A stretch of 64,000 nt of DNA from Pseudobutyrivibrio sp. (GCA_024697025.1 JAILGH010000057.1:1-64000); one strand, 5' to 3'; shown: positions 19,089-28,885, counted from the first letter of the stretch. Numbers and translations: made by a program. The notes: a model not told the origin generated them from the sequence alone.

Positions 19089-20022
19089 AAAGTTGCTAAT
19101 TGGTTTCTTTTTCGCCCTTCTTGGTCTCATTTTGGTTGAGTACTACATTTATATTAATTACAGTAGGCTCACAAGAGAGACTACTGAGATCTCCTTTGTT
19201 GCCAGTGGGGACAACTTGGATCAGTGGGATAATATGATATCAGGCTCTGAGGCTGCAGCTTCTGACATTGATTGCATTATCAACTATGTGAACAGTCCAA
19301 TTGACGCCGGCGCGGAAGGCGAAATCGATATGATTAACCGTCAAATCAGTGAAGGCGCCGACTATGTCATTGTAAATAGTGGCTTCTATGAGCAGGTGTA
19401 CGATTACGTCAGAGCTAATCACATGCTCAGCACTGTTTCATTTGTAAAAAATGGAAACTCTAAAAATGAGAGTTATAACATACAAGCGGATGAGTTTAAG
19501 CTGGGGCAAGACTTTGCTCAGTACATATTAGAGGAAAACGAAAGTCACAGTCTGCTTTTTTTAGCAAGCGAAGATTCCGTAAATACGAATGATGCAATTG
19601 AAGGCTTAAAGGATGGCTTCAAAGATAGTGAATTAGAATATGATGTTCAAATTTGCAGCAATTCATCAGAACTATTAAAAAACATATACAACCTAAAATA
19701 CTCTAGCAAGCACGATGGTGTAGTTGCTCTTGACTCAGAAACTATAGATTTGTTAGTATCCAAGAAAAATTATATCTCTGAGGATATTGCTATATATGCT
19801 ATTGATAACAGGCAGGAATCTGTATATTATCTTGATTCATCAGCCTTAAGAGCACTGGCTTACGAGGATGATTATGCCTTAGGGTATATAACGGTAAAGC
19901 ATTTTCTTGAAGGAAAGTCACTTACAAGGATTGCTAGGGGAGTGCCGCTTTATTACATAGTTGATAGAAAGACTATGTATTCTGAGCAATTGGAAAAGGT
20001 ATTGTTTCCATTTGTTAAGTAA
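19078..20022 (+). CDS. Membrane-anchored periplasmic-binding-fold protein (XylFII-like sensor)
   Basis: A 314-residue type 1 binding-fold protein with a single N-terminal membrane segment (about residues 5-25, FFFALLGLILVEYYIYI) and no lipobox cysteine, so it stays anchored. The body resembles LacI/ribose-binding folds (DYVIVNSGFYEQV and IAIYAIDNRQESVYYL). Its start lies inside the kinase gene. Anchored binding proteins next to LytS/YesM kinases act as sugar co-sensors (XylFII in Clostridium beijerinckii), and the same role is inferred here. The sugar is unknown, and similarity to XylFII is by context more than sequence. Confidence 0.7.
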   Translation: MKNKKLLIGFFFALLGLILVEYYIYINYSRLTRETTEISFVASGDNLDQWDNMISGSEAAASDIDCIINYVNSPIDAGAEGEIDMINRQISEGADYVIVNSGFYEQVYDYVRANHMLSTVSFVKNGNSKNESYNIQADEFKLGQDFAQYILEENESHSLLFLASEDSVNTNDAIEGLKDGFKDSELEYDVQICSNSSELLKNIYNLKYSSKHDGVVALDSETIDLLVSKKNYISEDIAIYAIDNRQESVYYLDSSALRALAYEDDYALGYITVKHFLEGKSLTRIARGVPLYYIVDRKTMYSEQLEKVLFPFVK

Positions 20023-20037
20023 GGTATAGGAGAAGGT

Positions 20038-21078
20038 ATGTTTAAAAGATTATTAAGCCGCTATGTTATTTTGGCTGTTATGGTCAGTCTGTCATTTTCA
20101 GGGTGCACAAAAGGGGAAGAAGAGACTGATAAAAAGGAATCAATCAAGGTGGGCATCACTATGTACACCGAGTTTGATCCATTTACTGAGGACATCAGAC
20201 ACAATATCGAGGATTCTCTCGCCGAGTATGCCCAGCAGCAGAATATGGATATTACTACTACAGTTATGTATTCCGGCAAGAATCAGCTGGTCCAAAATGA
20301 CCAGGTGGAGGATTTCATCGAGCGAGGTTATGATGTTATCTGCGTAAATATCGTGGATAGAACAGATGCCACAGTAATTATTGAAAAGGCAAAGTCTGCC
20401 GATGTACCGATTATCTTTTTCAATCGCGAGGTTGTTGAGGATGACCTGAATCGTTTTGACAAGCTTTACTATGTTGGAGCAAAGGCTGAGGAAAGCGGAA
20501 TCATCCAGGGTGAGATTGTGCTTGAGGCTCTTAAAGAAAAGTTTGAGCAGGTGGATTTAAACCAGGATGGAGTAATCCAGTATGTTATGCTTGAGGGCGA
20601 GGCAGGCCATCAGGATGCCATAGTTAGAAGCCGTGTCTCTGTTGAAACCATTATAAATGGTGGTGTCGAGCTTGAACGCCTTGGAGACGAGATGGCCAAC
20701 TGGGATAGACAGCAGGCTCACACTAAGCTTACGGCACTTTTACAGGGCTATCCTAGACAGATTGAGCTTGTAATAGCTAACGATGACAACATGGCTCTTG
20801 GTGCGGTTGATGCCCTAAAGGAGTTTGGGGTTCAGACTATGCCAATGGTTGTTGGTGTAAATGGCCAGCAGGAGGCGTTGGAGGCTATAGCAGCAGGTGA
20901 CATTGATGGCACTGCCTTAAACAACGCTAAGGAAAAGGGCAGAGTTATAGCAATGATGGCTACAAGTATTGCAAGATACGGCCAGGTGGACAAATCTATT
21001 GAGCTTACAGATGGAAAATACTATTTTGTTCCATACGAAAAAATCGATAAAAATAACGTTGATAGTTATTTGGAGTAA
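20038..21078 (+). CDS. Galactose/glucose-binding lipoprotein, MglB-like
   Basis: A 346-residue lipoprotein with lipobox FSGC (Cys 23). The block DLNQDGVIQ at residues 173-181 is the EF-hand-like calcium loop of the galactose/glucose-binding protein, and the following LEGEAGHQDAIVRSR matches the same family. It lies 15 bases after the anchored binding protein and shares its operon, but no second transporter is here. It may deliver sugar to MmsAB or act as a soluble sensor subunit for the kinase. AGGAGAAGG precedes the ATG. Confidence 0.8.
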   Translation: MFKRLLSRYVILAVMVSLSFSGCTKGEEETDKKESIKVGITMYTEFDPFTEDIRHNIEDSLAEYAQQQNMDITTTVMYSGKNQLVQNDQVEDFIERGYDVICVNIVDRTDATVIIEKAKSADVPIIFFNREVVEDDLNRFDKLYYVGAKAEESGIIQGEIVLEALKEKFEQVDLNQDGVIQYVMLEGEAGHQDAIVRSRVSVETIINGGVELERLGDEMANWDRQQAHTKLTALLQGYPRQIELVIANDDNMALGAVDALKEFGVQTMPMVVGVNGQQEALEAIAAGDIDGTALNNAKEKGRVIAMMATSIARYGQVDKSIELTDGKYYFVPYEKIDKNNVDSYLE

Positions 21079-21112
21079 GATTGATTTTATGATTTTTTAA
21101 TAAAGATTTATG

Positions 21113-21150
21113 TTGCGGTAATGGGCTTTAAAGGTTTATAATCTTTAAAG
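21113..21150 (+). promoter_or_regulatory. Promoter with repeated CTTTAAAG boxes
   Basis: TTGCGG (21113-21118), an 18-base spacer and TATAAT (21137-21142). Two identical self-complementary CTTTAAAG boxes, at 21126-21133 and 21143-21150, flank the -10 box with a 17-base period. They look like a regulator site controlling the rhomboid-like/glnS operon. Confidence 0.5.
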
Positions 21151-21190
21151 TCTATAATTATGTCTAAAAACAATTACTGGAGGGTAAGTT

Positions 21191-22054
21191 TTGCTTGATA
21201 AATTAGAGAAAAAGTTTGGCAAATTCGCCATTCGCAACTTAATTATATATTTGTTAATGGGATACGGAATTGGTTATGTGCTTCAGTTTTTAAGCACCCT
21301 CACTCAGGTCCCATGGCTTAGCTATTTACAGCTTGAGCCATATTACATTATTCATGGCCTTCAGCTTTGGAGACTAGTTACCTGGGTGTTGATTCCACCT
21401 AGCACCAATCTGTTGTTAGCCATTATTATGTTTATCTTGTACTATCAGTTGGGTATTACCCTAGAGCATACTTGGGGCACATTCCGCTTTAATGTATTTA
21501 TCTTTGGCGGTATGATTCTTACTATTATAGGTGCCTTTATAACATATGCTATTTGGGGCGTTACAGTTCCTATTGGCTCGACAATCAGTACTTATTACAT
21601 TAATTTATCTATATTTTTGGCATTCTCTGCATGTTTTCCAGATATGCAGGTATTACTTTATTTCATCATTCCTATCAAGATGAAGTGGATGTCAATTTTT
21701 TACCTGGTAATGATTACAATTACTGTTGTTCAGTATATTTCAGGTGGCCTTATTTTTGCGGCTATCCCAATCATCATGTCGCTTTTGAACTTTGGCATTT
21801 TCTATCTGATGACCAAAAGGACCATCAGGTTCAATCCAAAGGAAATGCGAAGAAGGGCTGAATTTAGGAGACAGGCTACACCACCACGTACCCAGTATCG
21901 TGATGGTACACCAATTGCTAAGCATAGATGTGTAGTATGTGGTCGCACTGAGCTTACCAATCCGGAACTTGAGTTTAGATTCTGCAGCAAGTGCGATGGC
22001 AATTATGAGTACTGCAGTGATCATTTGTTTACACACAAGCATATTAAGAAATAA
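21191..22054 (+). CDS. Rhomboid-fold membrane protein with C-terminal zinc ribbon, likely inactive
   Basis: A 287-residue protein with about six hydrophobic helices (residues 15-205), resembling rhomboid/DUF1751-like proteins ([16 protein letters not shown] early, then [11 protein letters not shown]). The expected GxSG is replaced by PIGSTIS, and no catalytic histidine is evident in the last helix, so it is probably a pseudoprotease. The C-terminus has a zinc-ribbon-like CVVC (about residue 249) and CSKC with further Cys and His. The start is TTG, with GGAGGG nine bases upstream. It lies just before glnS. Confidence 0.6.
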   Translation: MLDKLEKKFGKFAIRNLIIYLLMGYGIGYVLQFLSTLTQVPWLSYLQLEPYYIIHGLQLWRLVTWVLIPPSTNLLLAIIMFILYYQLGITLEHTWGTFRFNVFIFGGMILTIIGAFITYAIWGVTVPIGSTISTYYINLSIFLAFSACFPDMQVLLYFIIPIKMKWMSIFYLVMITITVVQYISGGLIFAAIPIIMSLLNFGIFYLMTKRTIRFNPKEMRRRAEFRRQATPPRTQYRDGTPIAKHRCVVCGRTELTNPELEFRFCSKCDGNYEYCSDHLFTHKHIKK

Positions 22055-22083
22055 ACACCAATAAATTGAAGGGAATATATGAA

Positions 22084-23754
22084 ATGAGTGAAGAAGTAGT
22101 AAGCAAGAATTTTATCGAGGTAGAAATCGATAAAGACTTAAAGGAAGGTGTGTACGACCATGTATGTACACGTTTCCCACCAGAGCCTAATGGTTACTTA
22201 CATATAGGTCACGCTAAGTCAATCATCTTGAACTATGGCCTTGCCAAGAAGTACAACGGTGAGTTCCATATGAGATTTGATGACACCAATCCAACCAAGG
22301 AAAAGGTAGAGTTCGTTGATTCTATCAAGGCTGATATTCAGTGGCTTGGCGCAGATTGGGGCGAGCATCTTTATTTTGCTTCTAATTACTTTGATAAGAT
22401 GTATGAGGTTGCTGTTGATTTGATAAAAAAAGGCTTAGCCTATGTTTCAGACCTTACAGCAGAGGAGATGAGAGAGTACCGTGGCGATTTTGAAAAGCCA
22501 GGTAAGGAAGACCCAAGCCGCAATCGTAGCGTTGAGGAGAATCTCCAGTTATTTGAAGATATGAAAAATGGCAAGTTCGAGGATGGAAGTCATACTCTTC
22601 GTGCCAAGATTGATATGGCAAGCCCAAATATCAACATGAGAGATCCAATTCTTTACAGAGTTGCTCACATGACTCATCACAACACAGGAGATAAGTGGTG
22701 CATCTACCCCATGTACGATTTTGCACATCCACTTGAGGATGCTTTCGAGGGTATTACACATTCAATTTGTACACTTGAGTTTGAGGATCATAGACCATTA
22801 TATGACTGGGTTGTTAAGTCTGCAGGCTTTGCACATCCACCTCGTCAGATTGAGTTTGCTAAGATGTACCTTACCAACGTGGTTACAGGAAAGCGTTACA
22901 TTAAGAAGCTTGTAGAGGATGGCATTGTAGACGGTTGGGATGACCCACGTCTTGTATCTATCGCAGCTCTTAGACGCCGCGGATTTACACCTTCATCAAT
23001 TCAGAAGTTTGTTGAGCTTTCTGGTATTTCAAAGGCTAACTCATCGTCTGATTATGCAATGCTTGAATATTGTATCCGCGAGGATTTAAAAACTTCAAGA
23101 AGTCGTGTTATGGCAGTTCTTGACCCAGTTAAGCTTGTTATCGACAATTATGAAAGTGATGAGATAGAGTGGCTCGAGGCTCCTAACAACCTTGAGAATG
23201 AGGCACTTGGAAGTCGTAAGGTTCCATTTGGCAAAGAGCTTTACATCGATAGAGAGGATTTCATGATTGAGCCTCCAAAGAAGTACTTTAGATTATATCC
23301 AGGCAACGAAGTTCGCCTTATGAATGCATATTTTGTTACATGTAATTCCTATGAGACAGATGAAAATGGCAAGGTTACATGTATCCACTGTACTTACGAC
23401 CCAGCAACTAAGGGTGGAGACAGCCCAGATGGCCGCAAGGTTAAGGGAACAATCCATTGGGTTGCAGCAAAGACTGCTTTAAAGGCAGAAGTGCGACTCT
23501 ACGAAAACATTGTGGACGAAGAAAAAGGAGTGTATAATGAGGATGGAAGTTTGAATCTTAATCCAAACTCACTTACAGTTCTTAAGGATTGCCTTGTAGA
23601 GCCATCTTTAAAGGATGCCAAGGCATACGACAGTTTCCAATTTGTTCGTCAGGGATTTTTCTGTGTAGATTCCAAGGATTCTAAGCCAGATTCACTTGTG
23701 TTTAACAGAATTGTATCTCTTAAGAGCTCGTTTAAGTTACCAGTAAATAATTAG
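22084..23754 (+). CDS. glnS: Glutaminyl-tRNA synthetase
   Basis: A 556-residue class I synthetase that charges tRNA-Gln directly. The HIGH box is in [15 protein letters not shown], and the catalytic core continues through [16 protein letters not shown] to CIREDL. The KMSKS-type loop reads VVTGKR where Escherichia coli has VMSKR, so only the second lysine is kept. The anticodon-binding domain includes KGTIHWV and ends with the usual VSLKSSF. The ATG at 22084 is chosen because GGGAA precedes it correctly. It is followed closely by the DUF2225 gene. Confidence 0.95.
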   Translation: MSEEVVSKNFIEVEIDKDLKEGVYDHVCTRFPPEPNGYLHIGHAKSIILNYGLAKKYNGEFHMRFDDTNPTKEKVEFVDSIKADIQWLGADWGEHLYFASNYFDKMYEVAVDLIKKGLAYVSDLTAEEMREYRGDFEKPGKEDPSRNRSVEENLQLFEDMKNGKFEDGSHTLRAKIDMASPNINMRDPILYRVAHMTHHNTGDKWCIYPMYDFAHPLEDAFEGITHSICTLEFEDHRPLYDWVVKSAGFAHPPRQIEFAKMYLTNVVTGKRYIKKLVEDGIVDGWDDPRLVSIAALRRRGFTPSSIQKFVELSGISKANSSSDYAMLEYCIREDLKTSRSRVMAVLDPVKLVIDNYESDEIEWLEAPNNLENEALGSRKVPFGKELYIDREDFMIEPPKKYFRLYPGNEVRLMNAYFVTCNSYETDENGKVTCIHCTYDPATKGGDSPDGRKVKGTIHWVAAKTALKAEVRLYENIVDEEKGVYNEDGSLNLNPNSLTVLKDCLVEPSLKDAKAYDSFQFVRQGFFCVDSKDSKPDSLVFNRIVSLKSSFKLPVNN

Positions 23755-23767
23755 TAAAGGATTGATT

Positions 23768-24634
23768 ATGAATTTACTTTCAGGTATGGAAAAGTTCGGC
23801 TTCTCGATGGACGGGGAGTTAGATATTTTGGCTGATGAAAACGCCAAAAAGAGTGATGGAGCATCTGGTCAGGCAGCCGCTCCGGTAGTTAAAGAGGAAA
23901 AGGATTTTATCCTTGATAAAAAGGTTAGATGTCCTGTGTGTGACAAGGATTTCCCTATCAAGGCAGTTCTTGCAACAAAGCTCAAGAGACTTGAGCCAGA
24001 CTTTGACCTTAGACCAAATTATGAGTATGTTGACAAGTGCAAATACGACTTTATGTCATGCCCACACTGTGGATACTCAGCACTTGATACTACATTTTCT
24101 AAGATTGATACAGCTCGTGTAAAGCTTATTCGCTCTGAGTTTTGTCCTAGCTTCAAGCCTCAGGCTGAGCAGCTTCCAGAGACATACTCTTATGACTATT
24201 CAGTTGAAAAGTTTAAGCTTGCACTTATCTGCACCATGAAAAAGCGTGCAAAGATGTCTGAGAAGGCTTATGTTTGCCTTAAGATAGCTTGGCTTCGCAG
24301 GTCTCAGCTTCAGGAGCTTAAGGGACAGAAGGATGCAGATCCAAAGCTTGTTGAGCTTGTTACGAAGGAGTATGAGGGCTTCTATAAGCAGGCCTACGAA
24401 GGCTTCATGAAGGCCATCTCATCTGAGACTCCACCCTATTGTGGTATGGCTTCAGAGGCAGTAGAGTTTATGCTTGCCAACATGTCTATGTACTACAAGA
24501 AGTACGATGCAGCAATGAAACTTATTGCTCGTCTTATTCAGTCGCCAAGCACATCTAGAAAGCTTAAGGATAAGTGCGTTGACCTTAAGGACGAGATTAC
24601 AGCAAAGGCTGCAGCTGAAAAGGCGCAGAGTTAG
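23768..24634 (+). CDS. DUF2225 family protein with zinc-binding cysteines
   Basis: A 288-residue cytoplasmic protein. The front half has two CxxC pairs, CPVC near residue 57 and CPHCGYSAL near 98, with further Cys and Asp, which is the DUF2225 signature and suggests zinc binding. The back half is helical and Lys/Glu-rich, probably TPR-like. Function is unknown. The start ATG 23768 follows AAAGG; a TTG six bases upstream is unlikely. It shares the glnS operon and ends at a perfect terminator. Confidence 0.8.
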   Translation: MNLLSGMEKFGFSMDGELDILADENAKKSDGASGQAAAPVVKEEKDFILDKKVRCPVCDKDFPIKAVLATKLKRLEPDFDLRPNYEYVDKCKYDFMSCPHCGYSALDTTFSKIDTARVKLIRSEFCPSFKPQAEQLPETYSYDYSVEKFKLALICTMKKRAKMSEKAYVCLKIAWLRRSQLQELKGQKDADPKLVELVTKEYEGFYKQAYEGFMKAISSETPPYCGMASEAVEFMLANMSMYYKKYDAAMKLIARLIQSPSTSRKLKDKCVDLKDEITAKAAAEKAQS

Positions 24635-24676
24635 TATGCAATTTACTCTGAGCAATTCTGATACTTATGATAACAC

Positions 24677-24709
24677 CACATATCAAGGGAAACCTTGATA
24701 TGTGTTTTT
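24677..24709 (+). terminator. Terminator after DUF2225 gene
   Basis: A 12-bp perfect stem CACATATCAAGG/CCTTGATATGTG with a GAAA tetraloop and a T5 tail. Confidence 0.92.
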
Positions 24710-24750
24710 GCTGTTAAAGGGGATAGGTTATTTTGACCGTTCCTTGGAGA

Positions 24751-24766
24751 TTTCCCGTTAGGGAAA
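24751..24766 (+). promoter_or_regulatory. Hairpin abutting the prmA ribosome site
   Basis: TTTCCC-GTTA-GGGAAA lies directly before AGGAG; flanking CCTT/AAGG could extend the stem over the ribosome site. It could modulate translation of prmA. Confidence 0.35.
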
Positions 24767-24775
24767 AGGAGACTT

Positions 24776-25732
24776 ATGAACTGGATTAAATATACGATTA
24801 ATACCATAACAACAGCTGAAGAGATTGTTAGCGCTGCTCTTATGGAGCTTGGCATTGTCTCAATTGAAATCGAAAACAATGTACCAGTTTCTGGTGAGAA
24901 TCAAGGAGGCGAGTTTGAAGAGCTTCAACCAGATTTGCCAGAGGATGATGGACTTTCAAAGGTTTCATTTTACTTAGGTGAGGATGATGACCACGAGGAT
25001 ATTATCCAGCAGGTAAAGGTGGCTCTTGCAGAACTTAAGGAGACTATGGATGTAGGAGAGGCCACCATAGATACTTCTGTTACTAAGCAGGAGGACTGGA
25101 TTAACAATTGGAAGCAGTTCTTTAAGCCATTTTATATTGATGATATTCTTATCAAGCCTACTTGGGAGGAGCTTGGCCCAGAGGATAAAGGTAAGATATT
25201 TGTTGAGATAGATCCAGGTGTTTCCTTTGGTACAGGCAAGCATGAGACAACTCAGCTTTGCATTAGACAGCTTAAGAAATACTTAAAGCCTGGGAACGAG
25301 ATTCTTGATATTGGTTGTGGTAGCGGTATTTTATCCATAATTGCAAGCAAGCTTTTGGATGGGGATTGCCACTTGGTTGGCACCGATATTGACGATGACT
25401 GCATCGCATCCACCTATGAGAATTTTGAAGTAAACCATATTCCAAGGGAAAGTGGAGATTATTACGTAGGCAATCTTACAGATGACAAGCAGTTGCAGGA
25501 CAAGGTTGGCTACGAGAAATATGACGTTGTTGTTGCCAATATTTTGGCAGACATTATTATAGGGATGGCTGAGGCTGTTCCACCTACCATGAAGCCAGGA
25601 GCTTATTTTATTACATCAGGAATAATTGACTTCAAGGAAAATGAAGTTAAGGAAGCTCTTGAGGCAGTGGGACTAACTATTCTAGAGGTTAATCATCAAG
25701 GAGAGTGGGTAAACATTACCGCTCGTAAATAA
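24776..25732 (+). CDS. prmA: Ribosomal protein L11 methyltransferase
   Basis: A 318-residue SAM-dependent enzyme that trimethylates ribosomal protein L11. The N-terminal L11-binding part includes EDWINNWKQFFKPF. The catalytic part has DPGVSFGTGKHETTQL, motif I LDIGCGSGILSI and VVANILADII, all diagnostic for PrmA. An acidic insertion (residues about 45-80) is longer than in Escherichia coli. It lies five bases before rsmE, forming prmA-rsmE-desulfurase-thiI. Confidence 0.95.
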   Translation: MNWIKYTINTITTAEEIVSAALMELGIVSIEIENNVPVSGENQGGEFEELQPDLPEDDGLSKVSFYLGEDDDHEDIIQQVKVALAELKETMDVGEATIDTSVTKQEDWINNWKQFFKPFYIDDILIKPTWEELGPEDKGKIFVEIDPGVSFGTGKHETTQLCIRQLKKYLKPGNEILDIGCGSGILSIIASKLLDGDCHLVGTDIDDDCIASTYENFEVNHIPRESGDYYVGNLTDDKQLQDKVGYEKYDVVVANILADIIIGMAEAVPPTMKPGAYFITSGIIDFKENEVKEALEAVGLTILEVNHQGEWVNITARK

Positions 25733-25737
25733 TAGCT

Positions 25738-26469
25738 ATGCAGCAAGTATTTATTAATGAATCACCGGTAGGCGGTGAGATAACAATTACAGGACAGGAT
25801 GCACATCATTTGATTAGAGTAGTGCGCTTAAAGACTGGTGAGAAGATTAGAGTTTCAACAGCTGATGGATGCAACTACATCTGTTCAGTTAAGGAGGCCA
25901 TGGACAAAGAGCTTGTGGTCTCTGTACTTGAAGAGGTGCCATCTACCGAGCTTCCTAACAAGATTTATCTATTTCAGGCTGTTCCAAAGGGGGACAGAAT
26001 GGAGACCATCATTGAAAAATGCGTGGAGCTTGGGGTGTATGAAATAATTCCTGTTCAGATGAAAAACTGTATAGTTAAGCTAGATGACAAAAAGAAGAAA
26101 TCTAAGGGCGAGAGATACCAGGCTATTGCTGAGGCTGCAGCTAAACAGTCCAAGCGCTCCATTATCCCTGAGATTCATTCTTTTATGTCCTTCAAAGAGG
26201 CTTTTGATTACGCCAAGTCTTTGGATGTTATTCTTTTGCCTTTTGAAAGCAAAAATGGAATGCAGGATACTTTTGATGCAATGTCATCAATAACAAAGGG
26301 GCAGAGCATTGGAGTATTTATAGGGCCAGAGGGCGGCTTTGATCCTTCTGAGATAGAACTAGTTAAAGACAGTGCTAAGCTTGTTTCTCTTGGCAAGAGA
26401 ATACTTAGAACTGATACAGCAGCAATATGTACCCTTAGCATGTTGATGCTTAGATGTGAGGAATTGTAA
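25738..26469 (+). CDS. rsmE: 16S rRNA m3U1498 methyltransferase
   Basis: A 243-residue SPOUT-class enzyme. The N-terminal PUA-like domain has GQDAHHLIRVVRLKTGEKI. The C-terminal knot has IGPEGGFDPSEI and SLGKRILRTDTAAI, which are the SAM-binding signature blocks. Adjacency to prmA is widespread in Firmicutes. Its TAA overlaps the next ATG (TAATG). Confidence 0.95.
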   Translation: MQQVFINESPVGGEITITGQDAHHLIRVVRLKTGEKIRVSTADGCNYICSVKEAMDKELVVSVLEEVPSTELPNKIYLFQAVPKGDRMETIIEKCVELGVYEIIPVQMKNCIVKLDDKKKKSKGERYQAIAEAAAKQSKRSIIPEIHSFMSFKEAFDYAKSLDVILLPFESKNGMQDTFDAMSSITKGQSIGVFIGPEGGFDPSEIELVKDSAKLVSLGKRILRTDTAAICTLSMLMLRCEEL

Positions 26470-27623
26470 TGATTTATTTTGATAATTCAGCCACCACAAG
26501 GTGCTGCGATGAGGCTATGGCTATAATGCAAGAATGCCTACAGGTAAACTATGGCAATCCATCGTCGCTACACAGTATGGGCTTTAAAGGAAAGGACTAT
26601 TTGAAGGATGCCAGAGATATTATTTCAGGCATTTTAAAGGTTCAGTCTAAGGAGATTTACTTTACTTCTGGAGGAACAGAGGGTAACAATCTAGCAATCA
26701 AAGGCGGTGTAGAGGCCAAGAAGCGCAGAGGTAATCACATTATTTCAACTAAGATTGAGCATGCCAGCGTGGCTAACCCTATCAAATACCTTGAAAAGCA
26801 AGGCTTTGAGGTGACATATCTTGGCACAGACGAATATGGAGTTATTTCTCTAGAGGAGCTTAAGGCCAGCCTTAGAGAGGATACAATCTTTGTTTCTATT
26901 ATGATGGTAAACAACGAGATTGGCTCAGTTCAGCCCATTGCTGAGGCCGGAAAGATTATTAAGGATTTCAACAAAGAGATACTATTTCACGTAGATGCTA
27001 TTCAGGCTTTTGGCAAGATGAAGATTCTTCCTAAAAAGATGAATATCGATTTGCTCACAGTTAGCGGTCACAAGATTCACGGCCCAAAGGGTTCTGGATT
27101 TATATATATTAACGAGACAATCTTTAATATAATGGTTCCACAGATTTTAGGTGGAGGCCACGAGAGAGGTATGCGCTCCGGCACAGAGAATGTTCCAGCG
27201 ATAGCTGGTCTCGGTATTGCTGCGAAGGCTGCTTATGATAACCTTGACAGCAATCGCGAGCACATGTATGCTATGAGACGGCGATTAATTCAGGGTGTTT
27301 CTGATATTGATGGTGTCAGCGTTAATGGTCATGTGGACGATGAGAGTGCGCCACATATTGTTAGTGTATCTATCAAGGGCAATCGTACGAGAGCACAGGT
27401 TATCCTAAATGCTTTACAGGATAGCTATGGCATCTTCGTCTCAGCTGGTTCTGCTTGTTCATCCAACAAGCCTGCCATCAGTGAAACCCTTAAATCAATC
27501 GGGCTTGAAAAGGATTTGTTAGAGCGTACAATTCGCTTTAGCTTTAGCCCGGACAATACAATGGAAGAGGTGGAGGAGGCCATCAAGGCCCTTACTGCTT
27601 TAGTTCCAATGATGACTAAATAA
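26469..27623 (+). CDS. Cysteine desulfurase, ThiI-associated
   Basis: A 384-residue PLP enzyme of the NifS/IscS family that takes sulfur from cysteine as a persulfide. The PLP lysine lies in SGHKIHGPKGSGF, and the active-site cysteine in SAGSACSSNKPAIS near residue 327. It starts at the overlapping TAATG of rsmE and is 24 bases from thiI. This pairing identifies it as the sulfur donor for tRNA 4-thiouridine rather than general cluster assembly. Confidence 0.93.
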   Translation: MIYFDNSATTRCCDEAMAIMQECLQVNYGNPSSLHSMGFKGKDYLKDARDIISGILKVQSKEIYFTSGGTEGNNLAIKGGVEAKKRRGNHIISTKIEHASVANPIKYLEKQGFEVTYLGTDEYGVISLEELKASLREDTIFVSIMMVNNEIGSVQPIAEAGKIIKDFNKEILFHVDAIQAFGKMKILPKKMNIDLLTVSGHKIHGPKGSGFIYINETIFNIMVPQILGGGHERGMRSGTENVPAIAGLGIAAKAAYDNLDSNREHMYAMRRRLIQGVSDIDGVSVNGHVDDESAPHIVSVSIKGNRTRAQVILNALQDSYGIFVSAGSACSSNKPAISETLKSIGLEKDLLERTIRFSFSPDNTMEEVEEAIKALTALVPMMTK

Positions 27624-27647
27624 GTTATTCTCATGAAGGAGATTTAA

Positions 27648-28829
27648 ATGAATTACCAGGCTTTTTTGATTAAGTATTCAGAGATAGGCGTAAAGGGCAA
27701 GAATCGTTTTATGTTTGAGGACGCTCTTGTTACACAGATAAAGCGTTCTTTAGATAGAGTAGAGGGCAAGTTTATAGTTCGTAAGCAAAGCGGACGTATT
27801 TTTGTTGCCGTTGAAGGCGAGTATGATTACGACGAGGCAGTTGAAGCCCTTCAGCATGTGTTCGGTGTCAGCGCTATTTGTCCTACAGTTGTTGTTCCTG
27901 ATGAGGGCTTCGACAAGATGGCAGAGGATGTCATCAAATATGTGGACGAAGAGTTCCCTGACAAGAACTTCTCATTTAAGGTAATGGGACGTCGTGCCAA
28001 CAAGAAGTATCCAATGACTTCAATGGAGGTTGCGGCAGAGATTGGAGCACGTCTTTTAGATGCTTTCCCAGAGATGCATGTAGATGTTCATCATCCCGAG
28101 AAGATTATATACGTTGAAGTTAGAGAGAACATTGCTATCTATTCAACTGAGATTCCTGGTCCATGTGGCATGCCAGTGGGCACAGCCGGCAAGGCAATGC
28201 TTCTCCTTTCAGGTGGTATCGATTCACCGGTTGCAGGCTACATGATTGCAAAGCGTGGTGTTAAGCTTGCAGCTACATATTTCCATGCACCACCTTACAC
28301 ATCTGAGCAGGCCAAGAACAAGGTTGTGGATTTGGCAAAGCTTGTTGCCAAGTACTCTGGACCTATTGACTTACATATTGTCAACTTTACTGATATTCAG
28401 CTTTATATCTATGAGAAGTGTGCTCACGAAGAGCTTACAATCATTATGCGTAGATATATGATGAGAATAGCTGAGTATTTTGCTAAGGAAAACGATTGCC
28501 TTGGACTTGTAACAGGCGAGTCAATTGGGCAAGTGGCAAGCCAGACTATGCAGTCACTTAACTGTACAAATGCAGTTTGTTCCCTTCCTGTATACAGACC
28601 ACTTATCGCTTTCGATAAGCAGGACATTGTAGATATTTCTGAAAAGATTGATACATACGAGACTTCAATCCTTCCATATGAGGATTGCTGTACAATTTTC
28701 GTAGCAAAGCATCCTGTTACTAAGCCAAAGCTTGAGGCTATTGAAAAGCACGAGCATAATTTGGATGAAAAGATAGATGAGCTTATGAAGCAAGCTATTG
28801 ATACAGTTGAGATAATCAAGGTTAGATAA
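27648..28829 (+). CDS. thiI: tRNA 4-thiouridine synthase
   Basis: A 393-residue enzyme that inserts sulfur at U8 of tRNA. It has an N-terminal ferredoxin-like part, a THUMP domain (about residues 60-165) and the PP-loop LLLSGGIDSPVAGYMIAKRG near 184-203. There is no C-terminal rhodanese domain, so sulfur should come from the desulfurase encoded upstream, with a Cys in DCCTIF as candidate acceptor. AAGGAG precedes the ATG. Confidence 0.95.
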   Translation: MNYQAFLIKYSEIGVKGKNRFMFEDALVTQIKRSLDRVEGKFIVRKQSGRIFVAVEGEYDYDEAVEALQHVFGVSAICPTVVVPDEGFDKMAEDVIKYVDEEFPDKNFSFKVMGRRANKKYPMTSMEVAAEIGARLLDAFPEMHVDVHHPEKIIYVEVRENIAIYSTEIPGPCGMPVGTAGKAMLLLSGGIDSPVAGYMIAKRGVKLAATYFHAPPYTSEQAKNKVVDLAKLVAKYSGPIDLHIVNFTDIQLYIYEKCAHEELTIIMRRYMMRIAEYFAKENDCLGLVTGESIGQVASQTMQSLNCTNAVCSLPVYRPLIAFDKQDIVDISEKIDTYETSILPYEDCCTIFVAKHPVTKPKLEAIEKHEHNLDEKIDELMKQAIDTVEIIKVR

Positions 28830-28863
28830 CAAAAAAGGAGCTTTGCAATTAAGCAAAGCTCCT
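28830..28863 (-). terminator. Terminator between thiI and the HPr-like gene
   Basis: An 11-bp perfect stem (28836-28846 with 28853-28863). On the minus strand it is followed by T6, so it mainly serves the HPr-like gene; it may also stop thiI transcripts. Confidence 0.85.
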
Positions 28864-28885
28864 AATATTTACCACTTAAGTAGGA

